64,000 nt of DNA from Zipacnadum sp036504235 (GCA_036504235.1 DASXVN010000044.1:1-64000); one strand, 5' to 3'. Numbered from the stretch's first letter, positions 53,077-62,037 are shown. Notes: generated by a model from the sequence alone, not told the origin. Numbers and translations are program-made.

Positions 53077-55155
53077 CTACTCCAAATAGTCCCGCAGCAG
53101 CTTGCTGCGTTGGGGATGGCGGAGCTTCTTTAGGGCTTTGGCCTCTATTTGGCGGATGCGCTCGCGGGTTACCTCGAAGATGTGCCCTACCTCCTCCAGC
53201 GTCCGGCTGTAGCCGTCCTCCAGACCGAAGCGGAGCTTGAGCACCTCCCGCTCCCGCTCGTTCAGGGTGTTCAGCACCCGGGTGAGCTGCTCGCGCAGGA
53301 CCTGGTTGCTGGCCACCTCCAGCGGCGCCTCTTCTTCCTCGTCGGGGACGAAGTCGCCCAGATGGCTGGACTCCTCCTCCCCCACCGGGGCCTCCAGGGA
53401 CAGCGGCTCGGGGGCGATGCGCTTGATCTCCGCCACGCGCTCCAGCGGCAGGTCCATCTCCGCCGCCACTTCCTCCAGGGTCGGCTCGCGGCCGAGCTGC
53501 TGCAGTAGCTGGCGACTGGTCTTGACCAACTTGTTGATGGTCTCCACCATGTGCACGGGGATGCGGATGATGCGGCCCTGATCGGCGATGGCCCGGGTAA
53601 TGGCCTGCCGGATCCACCAGGTCGCGTAGGTCGAAAACTTGTAGCCCTTCTTCCAGTCGAACTTCTCCACCGCGCGCATCAGGCCCATGTTCCCCTCCTG
53701 GATCAGGTCCAGGAAGCTCATGGTCGAGCGGCCGGTATACTTGCGGGCGATGCTAACCACCAGGCGCAGGTTGGCGTTGGCCAGCGCCCAGACGGCGCGC
53801 TTGTCCTGCAGCTTCATGGTGTTGGGCTCCACGGAACTGGGGTCGAGTTGGTGGTTGAAGAAGGCGACGATCGGCCCGCGACAGCCGACGGCACTGGCCT
53901 TGTCCTCCGGCCGAGTGCGCATTACCTGGGGCGCGCACAGGTGCTCGGCCGTGCTGAAGTCCAACGTGAAAGTCTCCTGCAGGGGGAAGCCGGTCTCGCC
54001 CTTGACCCCGCTCTTGCCGCCTTTGACAGTCAGCGTGTGGGCCATGTCGGTGGTCAGCGGGCGCGTGGGCAGGAAGTAGATATTGCGCTCCACCGCGTCG
54101 TACTCCACCGTGCCCTCCGCCGGACTGTTCAGGGCGTCGCGCAGGGTGACGGTCTCGGCGGTCACGGTCTCCGGCAGCAGGCGTCGGTCCACATGGACGA
54201 GGATCGCGGCGGCCGGGTCCCAGTCCGGCGTGCCGGCGGCCGGGGTGGCCAGCGTCACGTGCGGCGCGGCCTTGCCGGCGGCGGTGGCGAAGCTGAACTT
54301 GACCCGCCGGGCCAGCGCCTGGCCTTCCTCGCTGCGCAGGCCCTCGTGGCCGCCCACGATCTCCACCTGATAGGTGTTGCGATAGCGCCAGCCCTCGGTC
54401 GGCACGAAAGTCACGGCCCACGGCCAGGGGCCCACCGAGAACGCGCCCGGCACCGCTCGCCCCTGCGAGTCAATGATCCGGAAATGGTCGGGAGTCACGC
54501 TGCGCGGATCCACGGCGTCGTCGAAGTACAGGTACAGCGGCGAGGAGGGCTCCACGCCTTCGTCTCCTTTGGTGGGTGAGCTGCCGGTGAAGTGCAGGTG
54601 GCTGCCCAGCGAGGAGGTATAGAAGCTGAAGCTGAAGTCCGCGGCCAGGGGCTGGCCGACAATCGAGAACACGCCCGCGTCGCCGCCGCGCAGGGTGACG
54701 ACGTACTGGGTGTCGTGATTGAGGCGCTCGTTGGGGGTGAAGCGCAGGTGATTGTGTACGCGGTCGTAGGTGACCACGCCCTCGCCCTTTTGGATGCGCT
54801 GGGCCAGGTCGACCTCCTGCTCGGCGGTGAGCAGCGCGACCTTGCCGATACTGCGCAGGTACATGCGCACGGAATCATCAATGGGCACGGATTCGAAGTC
54901 GGAATCGCCGCCGAAGAGACTCTCCTCCTCGGGCTCGGCGGTGACTTCCTCCTCGTCCATGATGGTGATGCCCAGGTCATTTATGAGGCGGTAGACTTCT
55001 TCGACGTCCCCCGCTTCCAGCAGGTCACAGCCGTCCATGGCCTCCTGAATCTCCGCATAGCTCAGGTGGCCCTGCCGCCGGCCTTTGGCCAGCAATTGCT
55101 GCACTTCCTCGAGTCGCTGGACGGCGGACTCTTTCCCTTCAGACAAACGGCTCAA
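53077..55155 (-). CDS. rpoD: primary sigma factor with inserted Ig-like (Big_5) repeats
   Basis: A 692-residue protein. Region 1.1 is at about 30-70 and region 1.2 at about 92-124 (DDSVRMYLRSIGKVALLTAE). Residues about 126-450 are foreign beta-rich repeats with Big_5/SbsA features such as IVAFFNHQLDPSSV and YLYFDDAVDPRSVTPDHFRI and NIYFLPTRPLTTDMAHTLTV. Region 2 resumes at ANANLRLVVSIARKYTGR and FLDLIQEGNMGLMRAVEKFD, with the -10 recognition helix YKFSTYATWWIRQAITRAI. Region 3 follows, and region 4 ends with LRFGLEDGYSRTLEEVGHIF and VTRERIRQIEAKALKKLR. E. coli sigma70 has an unrelated non-conserved region at the same place. TTG 55155 overlaps the dnaG stop (TTGA), as in classic dnaG-rpoD operons. 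Confidence 0.93.
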   Translation of the reverse strand: MSRLSEGKESAVQRLEEVQQLLAKGRRQGHLSYAEIQEAMDGCDLLEAGDVEEVYRLINDLGITIMDEEEVTAEPEEESLFGGDSDFESVPIDDSVRMYLRSIGKVALLTAEQEVDLAQRIQKGEGVVTYDRVHNHLRFTPNERLNHDTQYVVTLRGGDAGVFSIVGQPLAADFSFSFYTSSLGSHLHFTGSSPTKGDEGVEPSSPLYLYFDDAVDPRSVTPDHFRIIDSQGRAVPGAFSVGPWPWAVTFVPTEGWRYRNTYQVEIVGGHEGLRSEEGQALARRVKFSFATAAGKAAPHVTLATPAAGTPDWDPAAAILVHVDRRLLPETVTAETVTLRDALNSPAEGTVEYDAVERNIYFLPTRPLTTDMAHTLTVKGGKSGVKGETGFPLQETFTLDFSTAEHLCAPQVMRTRPEDKASAVGCRGPIVAFFNHQLDPSSVEPNTMKLQDKRAVWALANANLRLVVSIARKYTGRSTMSFLDLIQEGNMGLMRAVEKFDWKKGYKFSTYATWWIRQAITRAIADQGRIIRIPVHMVETINKLVKTSRQLLQQLGREPTLEEVAAEMDLPLERVAEIKRIAPEPLSLEAPVGEEESSHLGDFVPDEEEEAPLEVASNQVLREQLTRVLNTLNEREREVLKLRFGLEDGYSRTLEEVGHIFEVTRERIRQIEAKALKKLRHPQRSKLLRDYLE
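53806..54780 (-). other. Ig-like repeat insertion inside rpoD
   Basis: This segment codes residues 126-450. Repeat landmarks are GVVTYDRVHNHLRFTPNERL (126-145), AFSVGPWPWAVTFVPTEGWR (about 238-257) and TVEYDAVERNIYFLPTRPL (349-367), spaced about 111 residues apart. The insert begins in the second half of one repeat and ends (VEPNTMKLQ) at the end of the first half of another. It therefore equals three repeat periods. Confidence 0.85.
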
Positions 55156-57134
55156 CTCCCTTCCTCCTCGGTCACCGGCGACTCCCCGTCGCGGGGAGGC
55201 CCGGCGGAGAGGGGACCGCTGGGCAGCACGTAATCATATTGGCCCCGGCCGTGAAACTTGGTGGCCAGGCGATAGTAGGTCTGGTAGTCCGGATCCTCGC
55301 GGGTCATCTCCCCCCGAGAAACCGCGGCAATCACTCGATCCCGCAACTCGGCGAAGGTCTCGCCGCTGGGGACAACCGGCTCTGCGTCGGGCTGCGGCTC
55401 GGCCGCGGGCAGCTCATACTTCTCCTCGACGCCGTCCGCGGTGCTATGTCTACGCAGTTTCGCGATGCAACCCAGAATAACCTCCTCGGTGGGCGGCGAG
55501 AGTGGCGTGAGCAGCAACTCGACGCCGCGGGCCCGGCAGCCGTCCTCCTCAGGCAGCGACTCAATGACCGCGTCAGGGGCATACGCCTCCCCCCCGCGAC
55601 GCTGGGCCCAGAGCGTCTCCAAGATAAGACGATGCGGGCCGGTGAAGTCCTCCAGGCTGACCATCTCTTCCAGGCGGCGGCTCCAGGACTCATCCTGCAG
55701 CGCCAGGGTCAGCAACTCGCTCTCCACGCTGTGGCGCCACGGTGAGGGCCCCTCCCCCACTCGCGACAGCGTATCAGCGATGAAATCGGTGCGGCGGCCG
55801 CCTCGGTCGGGGCGCGGCCCGGCGCCAGCGGGTCCGCGGCGGGCCAGCGCCTGCAGCAGGCTGCGCTGCATGCCGGCGGTGCGGCCAGGGTGGCCCTCGC
55901 CCCAGCGGTCGGCGGCGCGGGCGACCAGATCGTCGCGCTTGATCCGTTCGCGCACGCGGGCCAGGACCTCCACCGCATGACCGGCGGCCTTGGCCAGGCC
56001 ATCGGGCCCCTGCCCGCGGTAGCGGTCGAAAACCATCTTAATCTGGAATTCGGCCAAGCTTAGCCGGCTCTGAAGCAATTTTTCCCAAGCCGGGAGGCCC
56101 TGCGCCCGGATGAACTCGTCCGGGTCCTGCCCTGCCGGCAGCACCAGGATCTGCGCCTCCACTGCCAGGCGCTCGAAAATCTCCAGGTTGCGCAGCGCGG
56201 CCTGCTGTCCCGCGGAGTCGGCGTCGTAGCACAGGATGACCGTCTCCACGTACCGCCCCAGCAGCCGGACATGATCCTCGGTCAGCGCCGTCCCCAGCGC
56301 GGCTACCACCGGCGCAAAACCGGCCTGATGCAGCGCCAGCACGTCGGTGTAGCCCTCCACCAGCACCACGTAGCCCGCCGCGCCCATCGCCTGCCGGGCC
56401 TGGGGCAGGCCGTAGACCTGCTGGCCCTTCTTGAAGAGCGGCGTGTCGGCGCTGTTGAGGTACTTGGCTTGCTCCTCCGGGTCCAGGGTGCGGCCCCCGA
56501 AGCCCAGGGTATGACCCGCCGCGTCCACGATCGGGAACATCACGCGGTCGCGGAAGACATCGTAGTAGCCGCCGGAGTTGCGGGCCCGGATCAGCCCCGA
56601 CTCCTGCGCCAGCGCCGCCGGCACTTTCGCGTTGGCCAGTTCTCGACCGAGGTTCTCCCAGCCGGGCGGCGCGAAGCCCAGGCGGAAGGTCTTCACCGTC
56701 TCCGGGAGCAGGCCGCGGCGTTCCAAGTACTCACGCGCGACGGCTCCAACCGGCGCCTTCAGTTGCGCCTCGAAGAACTGCGCACCCAGCTCCAGGGTCT
56801 CCTGCAGGGAGCGCCGCCGCTGGGCCTTGGCAGTGTCCACGGGCCGCGCGTCCCACTCCAGGCCCACCTGCCGGGCCAGGCGCTCGGCGGCCTCGGGGAA
56901 AGTCAGACCCTCGATCTTCTGCAGAAAGGAGAAAATGTCACCGCCCGCACCGCAGCCGAAGCACTTCCAGAAGCCGCCGGCGGGGTCCACGTAGAAGGAC
57001 GGGGTCTTTTCCTGGTGAAAGGGACAACGCGCCCGCAACCGCTGCCCGGCGCGTTGCAGGGGCACGTACTGGGAGATGAGCGCGGCCAGGTCGGCCCGCC
57101 GCTTTATTTCTTCTTTGACGTCGTCTTTGTCCAT
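55152..57134 (-). CDS. dnaG: DNA primase
   Basis: A 660-residue replication primase. The CHC2 zinc domain is at about 35-75 (CPFHQEKTPSF and KCFGCGAGGDIFSF). The TOPRIM domain spans about 255-340 with VVLVEGYTDVLALHQAGF, ALGTALTEDH and VILCYDADSAGQQAALR (E, then D-x-D). A helicase-interacting C-terminal region follows to residue 660. ATG 57134 is chosen; the GTG three codons upstream has poor spacing. It overlaps the rpoD start by 4 bp. Confidence 0.95.
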   Translation of the reverse strand: MDKDDVKEEIKRRADLAALISQYVPLQRAGQRLRARCPFHQEKTPSFYVDPAGGFWKCFGCGAGGDIFSFLQKIEGLTFPEAAERLARQVGLEWDARPVDTAKAQRRRSLQETLELGAQFFEAQLKAPVGAVAREYLERRGLLPETVKTFRLGFAPPGWENLGRELANAKVPAALAQESGLIRARNSGGYYDVFRDRVMFPIVDAAGHTLGFGGRTLDPEEQAKYLNSADTPLFKKGQQVYGLPQARQAMGAAGYVVLVEGYTDVLALHQAGFAPVVAALGTALTEDHVRLLGRYVETVILCYDADSAGQQAALRNLEIFERLAVEAQILVLPAGQDPDEFIRAQGLPAWEKLLQSRLSLAEFQIKMVFDRYRGQGPDGLAKAAGHAVEVLARVRERIKRDDLVARAADRWGEGHPGRTAGMQRSLLQALARRGPAGAGPRPDRGGRRTDFIADTLSRVGEGPSPWRHSVESELLTLALQDESWSRRLEEMVSLEDFTGPHRLILETLWAQRRGGEAYAPDAVIESLPEEDGCRARGVELLLTPLSPPTEEVILGCIAKLRRHSTADGVEEKYELPAAEPQPDAEPVVPSGETFAELRDRVIAAVSRGEMTREDPDYQTYYRLATKFHGRGQYDYVLPSGPLSAGPPRDGESPVTEEEGS

Positions 57135-57224
57135 CGTAGCCACTGCTTCCGCCCCTGCGGCCCTTGAGTCTAGTATTCCACTGGGCGAGGATAAGTCCTT
57201 CTGAGGGGAGGTGATGGCCTTCGC

Positions 57225-57450
57225 CGTTCCTGTAGGGCGGGGGCTTGCAGCATGCCCTGAGCCTGTCGAAGGGTACCCCGCCGGCCGTTAGCCTTGCCTT
57301 TTCTCCCGTGGCACCGGCGTCTCGCCGGTGTGCCGTTGCCGTTGCCGGGGCGGGGTTGTGTCGCCCGCCGACACGCGTTTGGTCAGCGACGGCGGGGTAC
57401 GAGCCCCCGCCCTACAAACGGCAACGGCAACGCCCCCTCCGCCCCACCCC
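57225..57450. repeat. hairpin repeats upstream of dnaG
   Basis: A reversed family B unit interrupted by the complement of the 19-mer (57254-57272) spans 57231-57288. Family C (GGCACCGGCGTCTCGCCGGT) is at 57311-57336. A family B relative (GGCGGGGTACGAGCCCCCGCC) ends in CTACA at 57417. No gene lies in 57135-57520. Confidence 0.85.
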
Positions 57451-57460
57451 GCAGAGACGA

Positions 57461-57489
57461 AGCGGCCCTGCTGTAAGAGCAGGGCCGCT
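57461..57489 (-). terminator. hairpin terminator of the secreted Gly/Pro/Met-rich protein gene
   Basis: AGCGGCCCTGCT and AGCAGGGCCGCT form a perfect 12-bp stem around GTAAG, 32 bp past the stop codon. The T-run on the minus strand is weak (TTCGTCTCT). Confidence 0.6.
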
Positions 57490-57520
57490 GGAGATCGGCA
57501 GACGCCGCGTCCGTCCGGTT

Positions 57521-58396
57521 TTAGCGCCAGATCTGGATGCGGGTTACTTTCAGGTCGTGCAGCGTGAAGGCGACGTTGTTGGTCTCGGTGTAGCGCACAA
57601 TCACGTCATGGGAGAAAACGTGGCTGTTGCCGGCGAAGGTGACCGTTACCGAGCCCTGACCCGGGGCGGCGTCGCCGGGGCCCGTGGACTCGAAGGTGAT
57701 GCTCTCGTCGGGATAGCCGTAGCGGTACATCACGCGCTTGAAGTCGTCGCCCAGCTTGACGTACTGATGGGGCCGCCACATCGCGGTGCGCGCATAGTTG
57801 CAGTCCTCGCCGACCAGGGCGATGGAGTCAATGTAGCCGTCGCGGTCCAGCACGAAGCCGAGCACCACGGGGCCCTTATTGTAAATCCACTCAACCTGCC
57901 CGGGCTTCATCTCGACCCAGACCGCCAGAGCCCACTCGGGGAAGGGAGAGGCCTGCACGGCCGCGGCCGCACCGCCCGCTGCTCCCGGAGCGCCGGGCAT
58001 CCCCGGAGCGCCGGGCACGCCCGGGCCGAAGTTACCCGGACCCGGCATCGCGCCGCCGGCCGGACCGGCCATTCCCGGAGGAGGCGGCGCACCGGCGCCG
58101 CCCATCATCCCCGCGCTGGGGGGGCCGAACATCGCCGGGGTAGGTCCGCCGGGACCGCCCATACCGGGAGCGCCGCCGGGCATCTGCGCCGCGGAAGCCG
58201 CGCCGAACTCGGGTCCCTGGCCGACCACAATACCATCGGGCTGGCCATAGACATCCAGGAGGTTGATAGCGTGCTGACCGAGGCGCATACCGGCAAGCTG
58301 CTGCTCGCGCGCCCCCGCCCCTCCCGCGGTCAAGACAATCAGCGACAGGCCCAAAGCCATATAGGCTGCGGTTTTGAGTGCGACTGGGCTTCTCAT
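57521..58396 (-). CDS. secreted hypothetical protein with a Gly/Pro/Met-rich segment
   Basis: A 291-residue exported protein. The signal peptide spans about 1-29 (LKTAAYMALGLSLIVLTAGG, then AGA). A short motif, GQHAINLLDVYGQPDGIVVG, precedes a low-complexity segment (about 60-150) rich in Gly, Pro, Met and Ala, with units such as MPGGAPGMGGPGG and GVPGAPGMPGAPG. A beta-rich domain then follows with GFVLDRDGYIDSIALVG and LGDDFKRVMYRYGYPDESI. The paired L-G-x-x-x-x-x-V-x-x-x-Y-G-x-P pattern resembles SmpA/BamE-like or lipoprotein repeats that bind outer-membrane partners. The start is ATG 58396 with AGGAGG; the longer frame is repeat DNA. No function is assigned. Confidence 0.7.
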   Translation of the reverse strand: MRSPVALKTAAYMALGLSLIVLTAGGAGAREQQLAGMRLGQHAINLLDVYGQPDGIVVGQGPEFGAASAAQMPGGAPGMGGPGGPTPAMFGPPSAGMMGGAGAPPPPGMAGPAGGAMPGPGNFGPGVPGAPGMPGAPGAAGGAAAAVQASPFPEWALAVWVEMKPGQVEWIYNKGPVVLGFVLDRDGYIDSIALVGEDCNYARTAMWRPHQYVKLGDDFKRVMYRYGYPDESITFESTGPGDAAPGQGSVTVTFAGNSHVFSHDVIVRYTETNNVAFTLHDLKVTRIQIWR

Positions 58397-58554
58397 GCGG
58401 CCTCCTCGCCGGCGGCTCGCGCCGCCGCAAGACGTGTAGATGCATGGCCGGCTGTGACCGACGCCACAATTCCAGCGGGAGTATACCACAACTGCGCCGG
58501 AAGGAGCAAGCGGGTGGAGGGATTCGTGCGGTCGCATGCGGGGATGCTCGCCGT

Positions 58555-58800
58555 CGGTGGCACCGGCGTCTCGCCGGTGTGCCGTTTCGGAGCCGTTGCC
58601 CCAATGTAGGGCGGGGGCTACGTCCCCCGCCGTCGGTAAGCGAACAATAGTCCGCGGGGGACAAAGTCCCCTGCAGCACGGCAACCACAACGGCACACCG
58701 GCGAGACCCTTCGACAAGCTCAGGGCAGGCAGCCGGTGCCACCGACGGAAAGGGCAACGGCAACGGCCGGCGGGGGACGTAGCCCCCGCCCTACAACTGC
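58555..58800. repeat. hairpin repeat array upstream of miaB
   Basis: Family C (58559-58585), reversed family B (58604-58632), a GCGGGGGACAAAGTCCCC relative (58655-58673), family C interrupted by CCTTCGACAAGCTCAGGGC (58693-58743; 19-mer at 58708-58726) and family B (58764-58795). The gap 58397-58845 contains no gene. Confidence 0.85.
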
Positions 58801-58809
58801 CTCCCCCGG

Positions 58810-58839
58810 TTGTCCCTTCTCCAGCCCGAATGCTATACT
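58810..58839 (+). promoter_or_regulatory. promoter of miaB
   Basis: TTGTCC (58810-58815), 18 nt, TATACT (58834-58839). Transcription would start at or next to ATG 58846, giving a leaderless message; no Shine-Dalgarno is present. Confidence 0.6.
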
Positions 58840-58845
58840 GGCGTA

Positions 58846-60153
58846 ATGCCCCGCACTTATTACCTATACACTATGGGCTGCCAGATGAACGAGCGCGACT
58901 CCGAGACGCTGGCCGGTCTGCTGCAATCCCTGGGCTATCGCGCCGCCGCGGAGCCCGCGGAGGCCGATCTGCTGTTGCTCAATACCTGCGCCGTGCGCGA
59001 GAAGCCCGAGCATAAGGTCTTCTCCCTGCTGGGCGGGTGGGCGGCCTACAAGCGGCAGCGGCCGGGCACGCTGATCGGCGTCTGCGGCTGCGTGGCGCAG
59101 GTGGACGCCGACCTGATTCGCCGCGAGGCCCCGCAGGTGGACCTGATCCTGGGGCCGCGCAACTATGCCGAACTGCCCCGGCTGCTGGAGGAACTCCGCC
59201 CGCGCCAGACCCTGAGCGCCGTGGACTGGGACCGCTGCATTCCGGAGGGCCTGCCCGCCGCGCGGGCCGGGGGCGTCAGCGCCTACGTCAACATCGGCTA
59301 CGGCTGCGATAACTACTGCACCTACTGCATCGTGCCCTACGCGCGCGGGCCGCTACAGAGCCGGGCGCCCGGCGAGGTGCTGGCCGAGGTCGCGGCGCTG
59401 CTCGACCAGGGCTACCGGCAGATCACCCTGCTGGGGCAGAACGTGAACGCCTACGGCCAGGACCTGCCCGACCGCGTGGACTTCCCGGAGCTACTGTACC
59501 GCATTGACCAACTCGCCGCGGGCGCGCGGATCCGCTTTACTACCTCCCACCCGAAGGATGTGCCGCCGCGCCTGCTGGAGGCGCTCCGCGACCTGCCCTC
59601 CCTGTGCGAGTGGCTGCACCTGCCCCTGCAGGCCGGCGACGACCAGGTCCTGGCCCACATGGGCCGCGGCTACACCGGGGCGGCCTACGCGGAACTAATC
59701 GCCCGCGCGCGAGAGACGATTCCCGGGCTGACCGTCTCCACCGACGTGATGGTCGGCTTCCCCGGCGAGACCGAGGCGCAGTTCGAGAACACCTACCGGC
59801 TGCTGGAGACGATCGAGTTCGACCAGGCCTTCACCTTCAAGTTCTCGCCGCGACCGGGCACCGCGGCCGAGAAGATGCCGGACAAGGTGCCCGAGTCCGC
59901 CAAGCAGGCGCGGCTGGAACGGCTGGCGGAGATGGTGGGACGCGTGGCGCGGCAGTCTAACCAGCGGCAGGTGGGCGAGGTCTTCGAGGTGCTGGTGGAG
60001 GAGACCGACGCCAAATCCGTCGGCCAGGTGCGCGGGCGGACGCGGGGCAACAAGCTGGTGATCTTCCCCGGCGGCCCGGAGCTGATCGGCACGACCGTGC
60101 CGGTCCGGGCGGTCGAGGCCAAGCTGTGGGGCTTCCTCGGGGAGCCGGTCTAG
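58846..60153 (+). CDS. miaB: tRNA-2-methylthio-N6-dimethylallyladenosine synthase MiaB
   Basis: A 435-residue radical SAM methylthiotransferase acting on i6A37 of tRNA. The N-terminal UPF0004 domain has YTMGCQMNERDSETLAGLL and LLLNTCAVREKPEHKVF and GVCGCVAQ (three Cys for the auxiliary cluster). The radical SAM motif is GCDNYCTYCIVPYARG (about 153-168). The core segments HLPLQAGDDQVLAHMGRGYT and STDVMVGFPGETEAQF follow, and a TRAM domain ends the protein. The start ATG 58846 coincides with the predicted transcription start. Confidence 0.95.
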   Translation: MPRTYYLYTMGCQMNERDSETLAGLLQSLGYRAAAEPAEADLLLLNTCAVREKPEHKVFSLLGGWAAYKRQRPGTLIGVCGCVAQVDADLIRREAPQVDLILGPRNYAELPRLLEELRPRQTLSAVDWDRCIPEGLPAARAGGVSAYVNIGYGCDNYCTYCIVPYARGPLQSRAPGEVLAEVAALLDQGYRQITLLGQNVNAYGQDLPDRVDFPELLYRIDQLAAGARIRFTTSHPKDVPPRLLEALRDLPSLCEWLHLPLQAGDDQVLAHMGRGYTGAAYAELIARARETIPGLTVSTDVMVGFPGETEAQFENTYRLLETIEFDQAFTFKFSPRPGTAAEKMPDKVPESAKQARLERLAEMVGRVARQSNQRQVGEVFEVLVEETDAKSVGQVRGRTRGNKLVIFPGGPELIGTTVPVRAVEAKLWGFLGEPV

Positions 60154-60182
60154 GCGACGACGGAAGAGAGGCGGCGCGGAGC

Positions 60183-60761
60183 ATGCACGGGCTGGCGATC
60201 TGGGACCAGACGGCGACCTTGTGGATCAACCAGCACTATCATCCGGCGCTGGATGCGGTGCTGCTGGTGGTCTCCTGGCTGGGGAATGGCGGCTATTTGT
60301 GGCTGGCCGCCGCGGCGCTCCTGGCCCTGGCGGGAGGTCGCCGGGACCGGTGGGCGGCCGCGCTGTTCGTGGCGGGGCTGGTGCTAACGGAGTTCGCGCT
60401 GAGGCCGCTCCTGCACGACCTGTGGCCGCGCCCGCGGCCTTTCCTGACCGACCCCAATATCCGGCTGCTCCTCCCCCCGCTGGCGAGCACCTCCTTCCCC
60501 TCCAGCCACGCCTATCTCTGGGCCGAGGCCACGGTCCTGTTCGGCGCCTTCTACCGCCCCACGCGCGGGCCGCTGGTGGCGCTGACCCTCCTCACCATGT
60601 ACTCGCGCTGCTACCTGGGAGTGCACTGGCTGTCGGACGTGCTGGCCGGGGCGCTGCTGGGGACGCTGGTCGGGCTGCTGGAGGTCGCGGTGGCGCGCCG
60701 TCTGGGCTGGCTGCACCCGCCGCCGCCGGCAGAGCCCCCCTCTGCCCCGCCTTCCCCCTGA
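60183..60761 (+). CDS. PAP2-superfamily membrane phosphatase
   Basis: A 192-residue integral membrane protein with about five hydrophobic helices. The three phosphatase motifs are HDLWPRPRP (K-x6-R-P-like, with the Lys replaced), FPSSHAYLWAEA (P-S-G/S-H) and SRCYLGVHWLSDVLAG (S-R-x5-H-x3-D). Likely substrates are undecaprenyl pyrophosphate or phosphatidic acid, which is inference. A Pro-rich C-terminus (PPPPAEPPSAPPSP) is unusual. ATG 60183 lies 30 nt after miaB, with GGAG upstream, so it may be cotranscribed. Confidence 0.85.
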   Translation: MHGLAIWDQTATLWINQHYHPALDAVLLVVSWLGNGGYLWLAAAALLALAGGRRDRWAAALFVAGLVLTEFALRPLLHDLWPRPRPFLTDPNIRLLLPPLASTSFPSSHAYLWAEATVLFGAFYRPTRGPLVALTLLTMYSRCYLGVHWLSDVLAGALLGTLVGLLEVAVARRLGWLHPPPPAEPPSAPPSP

Positions 60762-60825
60762 ACGACCGCCCCTCCCCCAGCGTCTGACCCGCCAAGACCA
60801 GGGACCTGGAGGAGGCGGAGGGACG

Positions 60826-62028
60826 ATGACTATTCCCCGGATGCTACTGCTGGCGATGCTGCCGGCCCTGGTGGCGACCGGCTGCGGGCGCGGACCGGAG
60901 CCGCCGGTAGCCGCTACTCCGGCGGCCGCTGCGCCCCCCGCCACTGCCGTTCCGGCGGTGGCGGCAGCGGAACCACCGGCCGACCTGGGAACCGGGTTGC
61001 CGCTGGATACGCTGAAGCTGCCGCCGGGCTTCCGCCTCCGGGTGTGGGCGAAGGACCTGCCGGGGGCGCGCTCGCTCTGCCGGGGAGCCCAGGGAACGCT
61101 ATTCGTCGGGACGCGCGGCGAGGGCCGGGTCTACGCGGTGACGGGGGAGGTGGACGGGCCGGCCGGGAGGAGCTACGTCCTCGCCAGCGGCCGAGACCAG
61201 CCCAACGGCGTGGCCTTCCGGAACGGCTCGCTGTATGTGGCGGAGACCAGCCGGATCATCCGCTTTGACGATATCGAGCAGCGCCTCGCCGACCCGCCCC
61301 GGCCGCAACTGGTCTACGACCATCTCCCCGTAAGCGGCGGGCACGTGTGGAAGTACCTCAGCTTCGGCCCGGACGGCAAGCTGTACTTCAATGTCGGCGC
61401 CCCCTGCAACGTGTGCCTGCCGCCGGGACCGCTGTACGAGACGATCTGCCGGATCAACCCGGACCGCACGGGACTGGAGGTGTACGCGCGGGGCGTGCGC
61501 ATGAGCGTGGGCCAGGACTGGGACCCGGCGACCGGGGACCTGTGGTTCACCGACAACGGGCGCGACTACTTGGGCGACGACGCGCCCGCGGATGAGCTGA
61601 ACCACGCGCCGCGGGCGGGAATGCACTTCGGCTTCCCCTACTGCCACGGCGGGGACCTGCCCGACCCGGAGTTCGGCGCGGGGCATCCCTGCAGCGACTA
61701 CACGCCCCCGGCGCTGAAGCTCCCGGCGCACGTGGCCCCGCTGGGGATGAAATTCTACACCGGCCAACTCTTCCCGGAGAAGTACCGGGGCGGCCTCTTC
61801 ATTGCCGAACACGGCTCGTGGAACCGCACGGTGCCGATCGGCTACCGGGTGACCTTCGTCCCCATGCGGAACGGCAGACCGGGTCCCGAGGAAGCCTTCT
61901 GCGAGGGGTGGCTGCAGGGCGCGGAGGCATGGGGGAGGCCGGTGGATGTGCTGGTGACGCCGCGGGGCGCCCTGCTGGTGTCCGACGACCAGGCAGGCGT
62001 GATCTACCGCATCACGTACGAAGGCTAG
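60826..62028 (+). CDS. sorbosone dehydrogenase-like lipoprotein (beta-propeller)
   Basis: A 400-residue lipoprotein. The lipobox ATGC follows a signal helix (Cys about residue 21), then an Ala/Pro-rich linker (about 25-55). The six-bladed propeller resembles soluble quinoprotein glucose and sorbosone dehydrogenases: LPPGFRLRVWAKDLPGARSL, RDQPNGVAFRNGSLYVAETS, then KLYFNVGAPCNVC, DLWFTDNGRDYLGDDAPADE and GGLFIAEHGSWNRT. Many relatives lack bound PQQ; whether this one binds it is uncertain. No PQQ synthesis genes are present apart from an orphan PqqD-like gene at 19.4 kb. GGAGG lies upstream. Confidence 0.85.
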   Translation: MTIPRMLLLAMLPALVATGCGRGPEPPVAATPAAAAPPATAVPAVAAAEPPADLGTGLPLDTLKLPPGFRLRVWAKDLPGARSLCRGAQGTLFVGTRGEGRVYAVTGEVDGPAGRSYVLASGRDQPNGVAFRNGSLYVAETSRIIRFDDIEQRLADPPRPQLVYDHLPVSGGHVWKYLSFGPDGKLYFNVGAPCNVCLPPGPLYETICRINPDRTGLEVYARGVRMSVGQDWDPATGDLWFTDNGRDYLGDDAPADELNHAPRAGMHFGFPYCHGGDLPDPEFGAGHPCSDYTPPALKLPAHVAPLGMKFYTGQLFPEKYRGGLFIAEHGSWNRTVPIGYRVTFVPMRNGRPGPEEAFCEGWLQGAEAWGRPVDVLVTPRGALLVSDDQAGVIYRITYEG

Positions 62029-62037
62029 GTCATACTC

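Noticed and set aside
53806..54780. An intein in rpoD
   Set aside because: There is no Cys or Ser at the first position, no His-Asn at the end and no homing-endonuclease motif; the sequence is Ig-like repeats.
58397..58717. N-terminal extension of the Gly/Pro/Met-rich protein by 107 residues
   Set aside because: It reads through family B and C repeats; the signal peptide starts at ATG 58396 behind AGGAGG.
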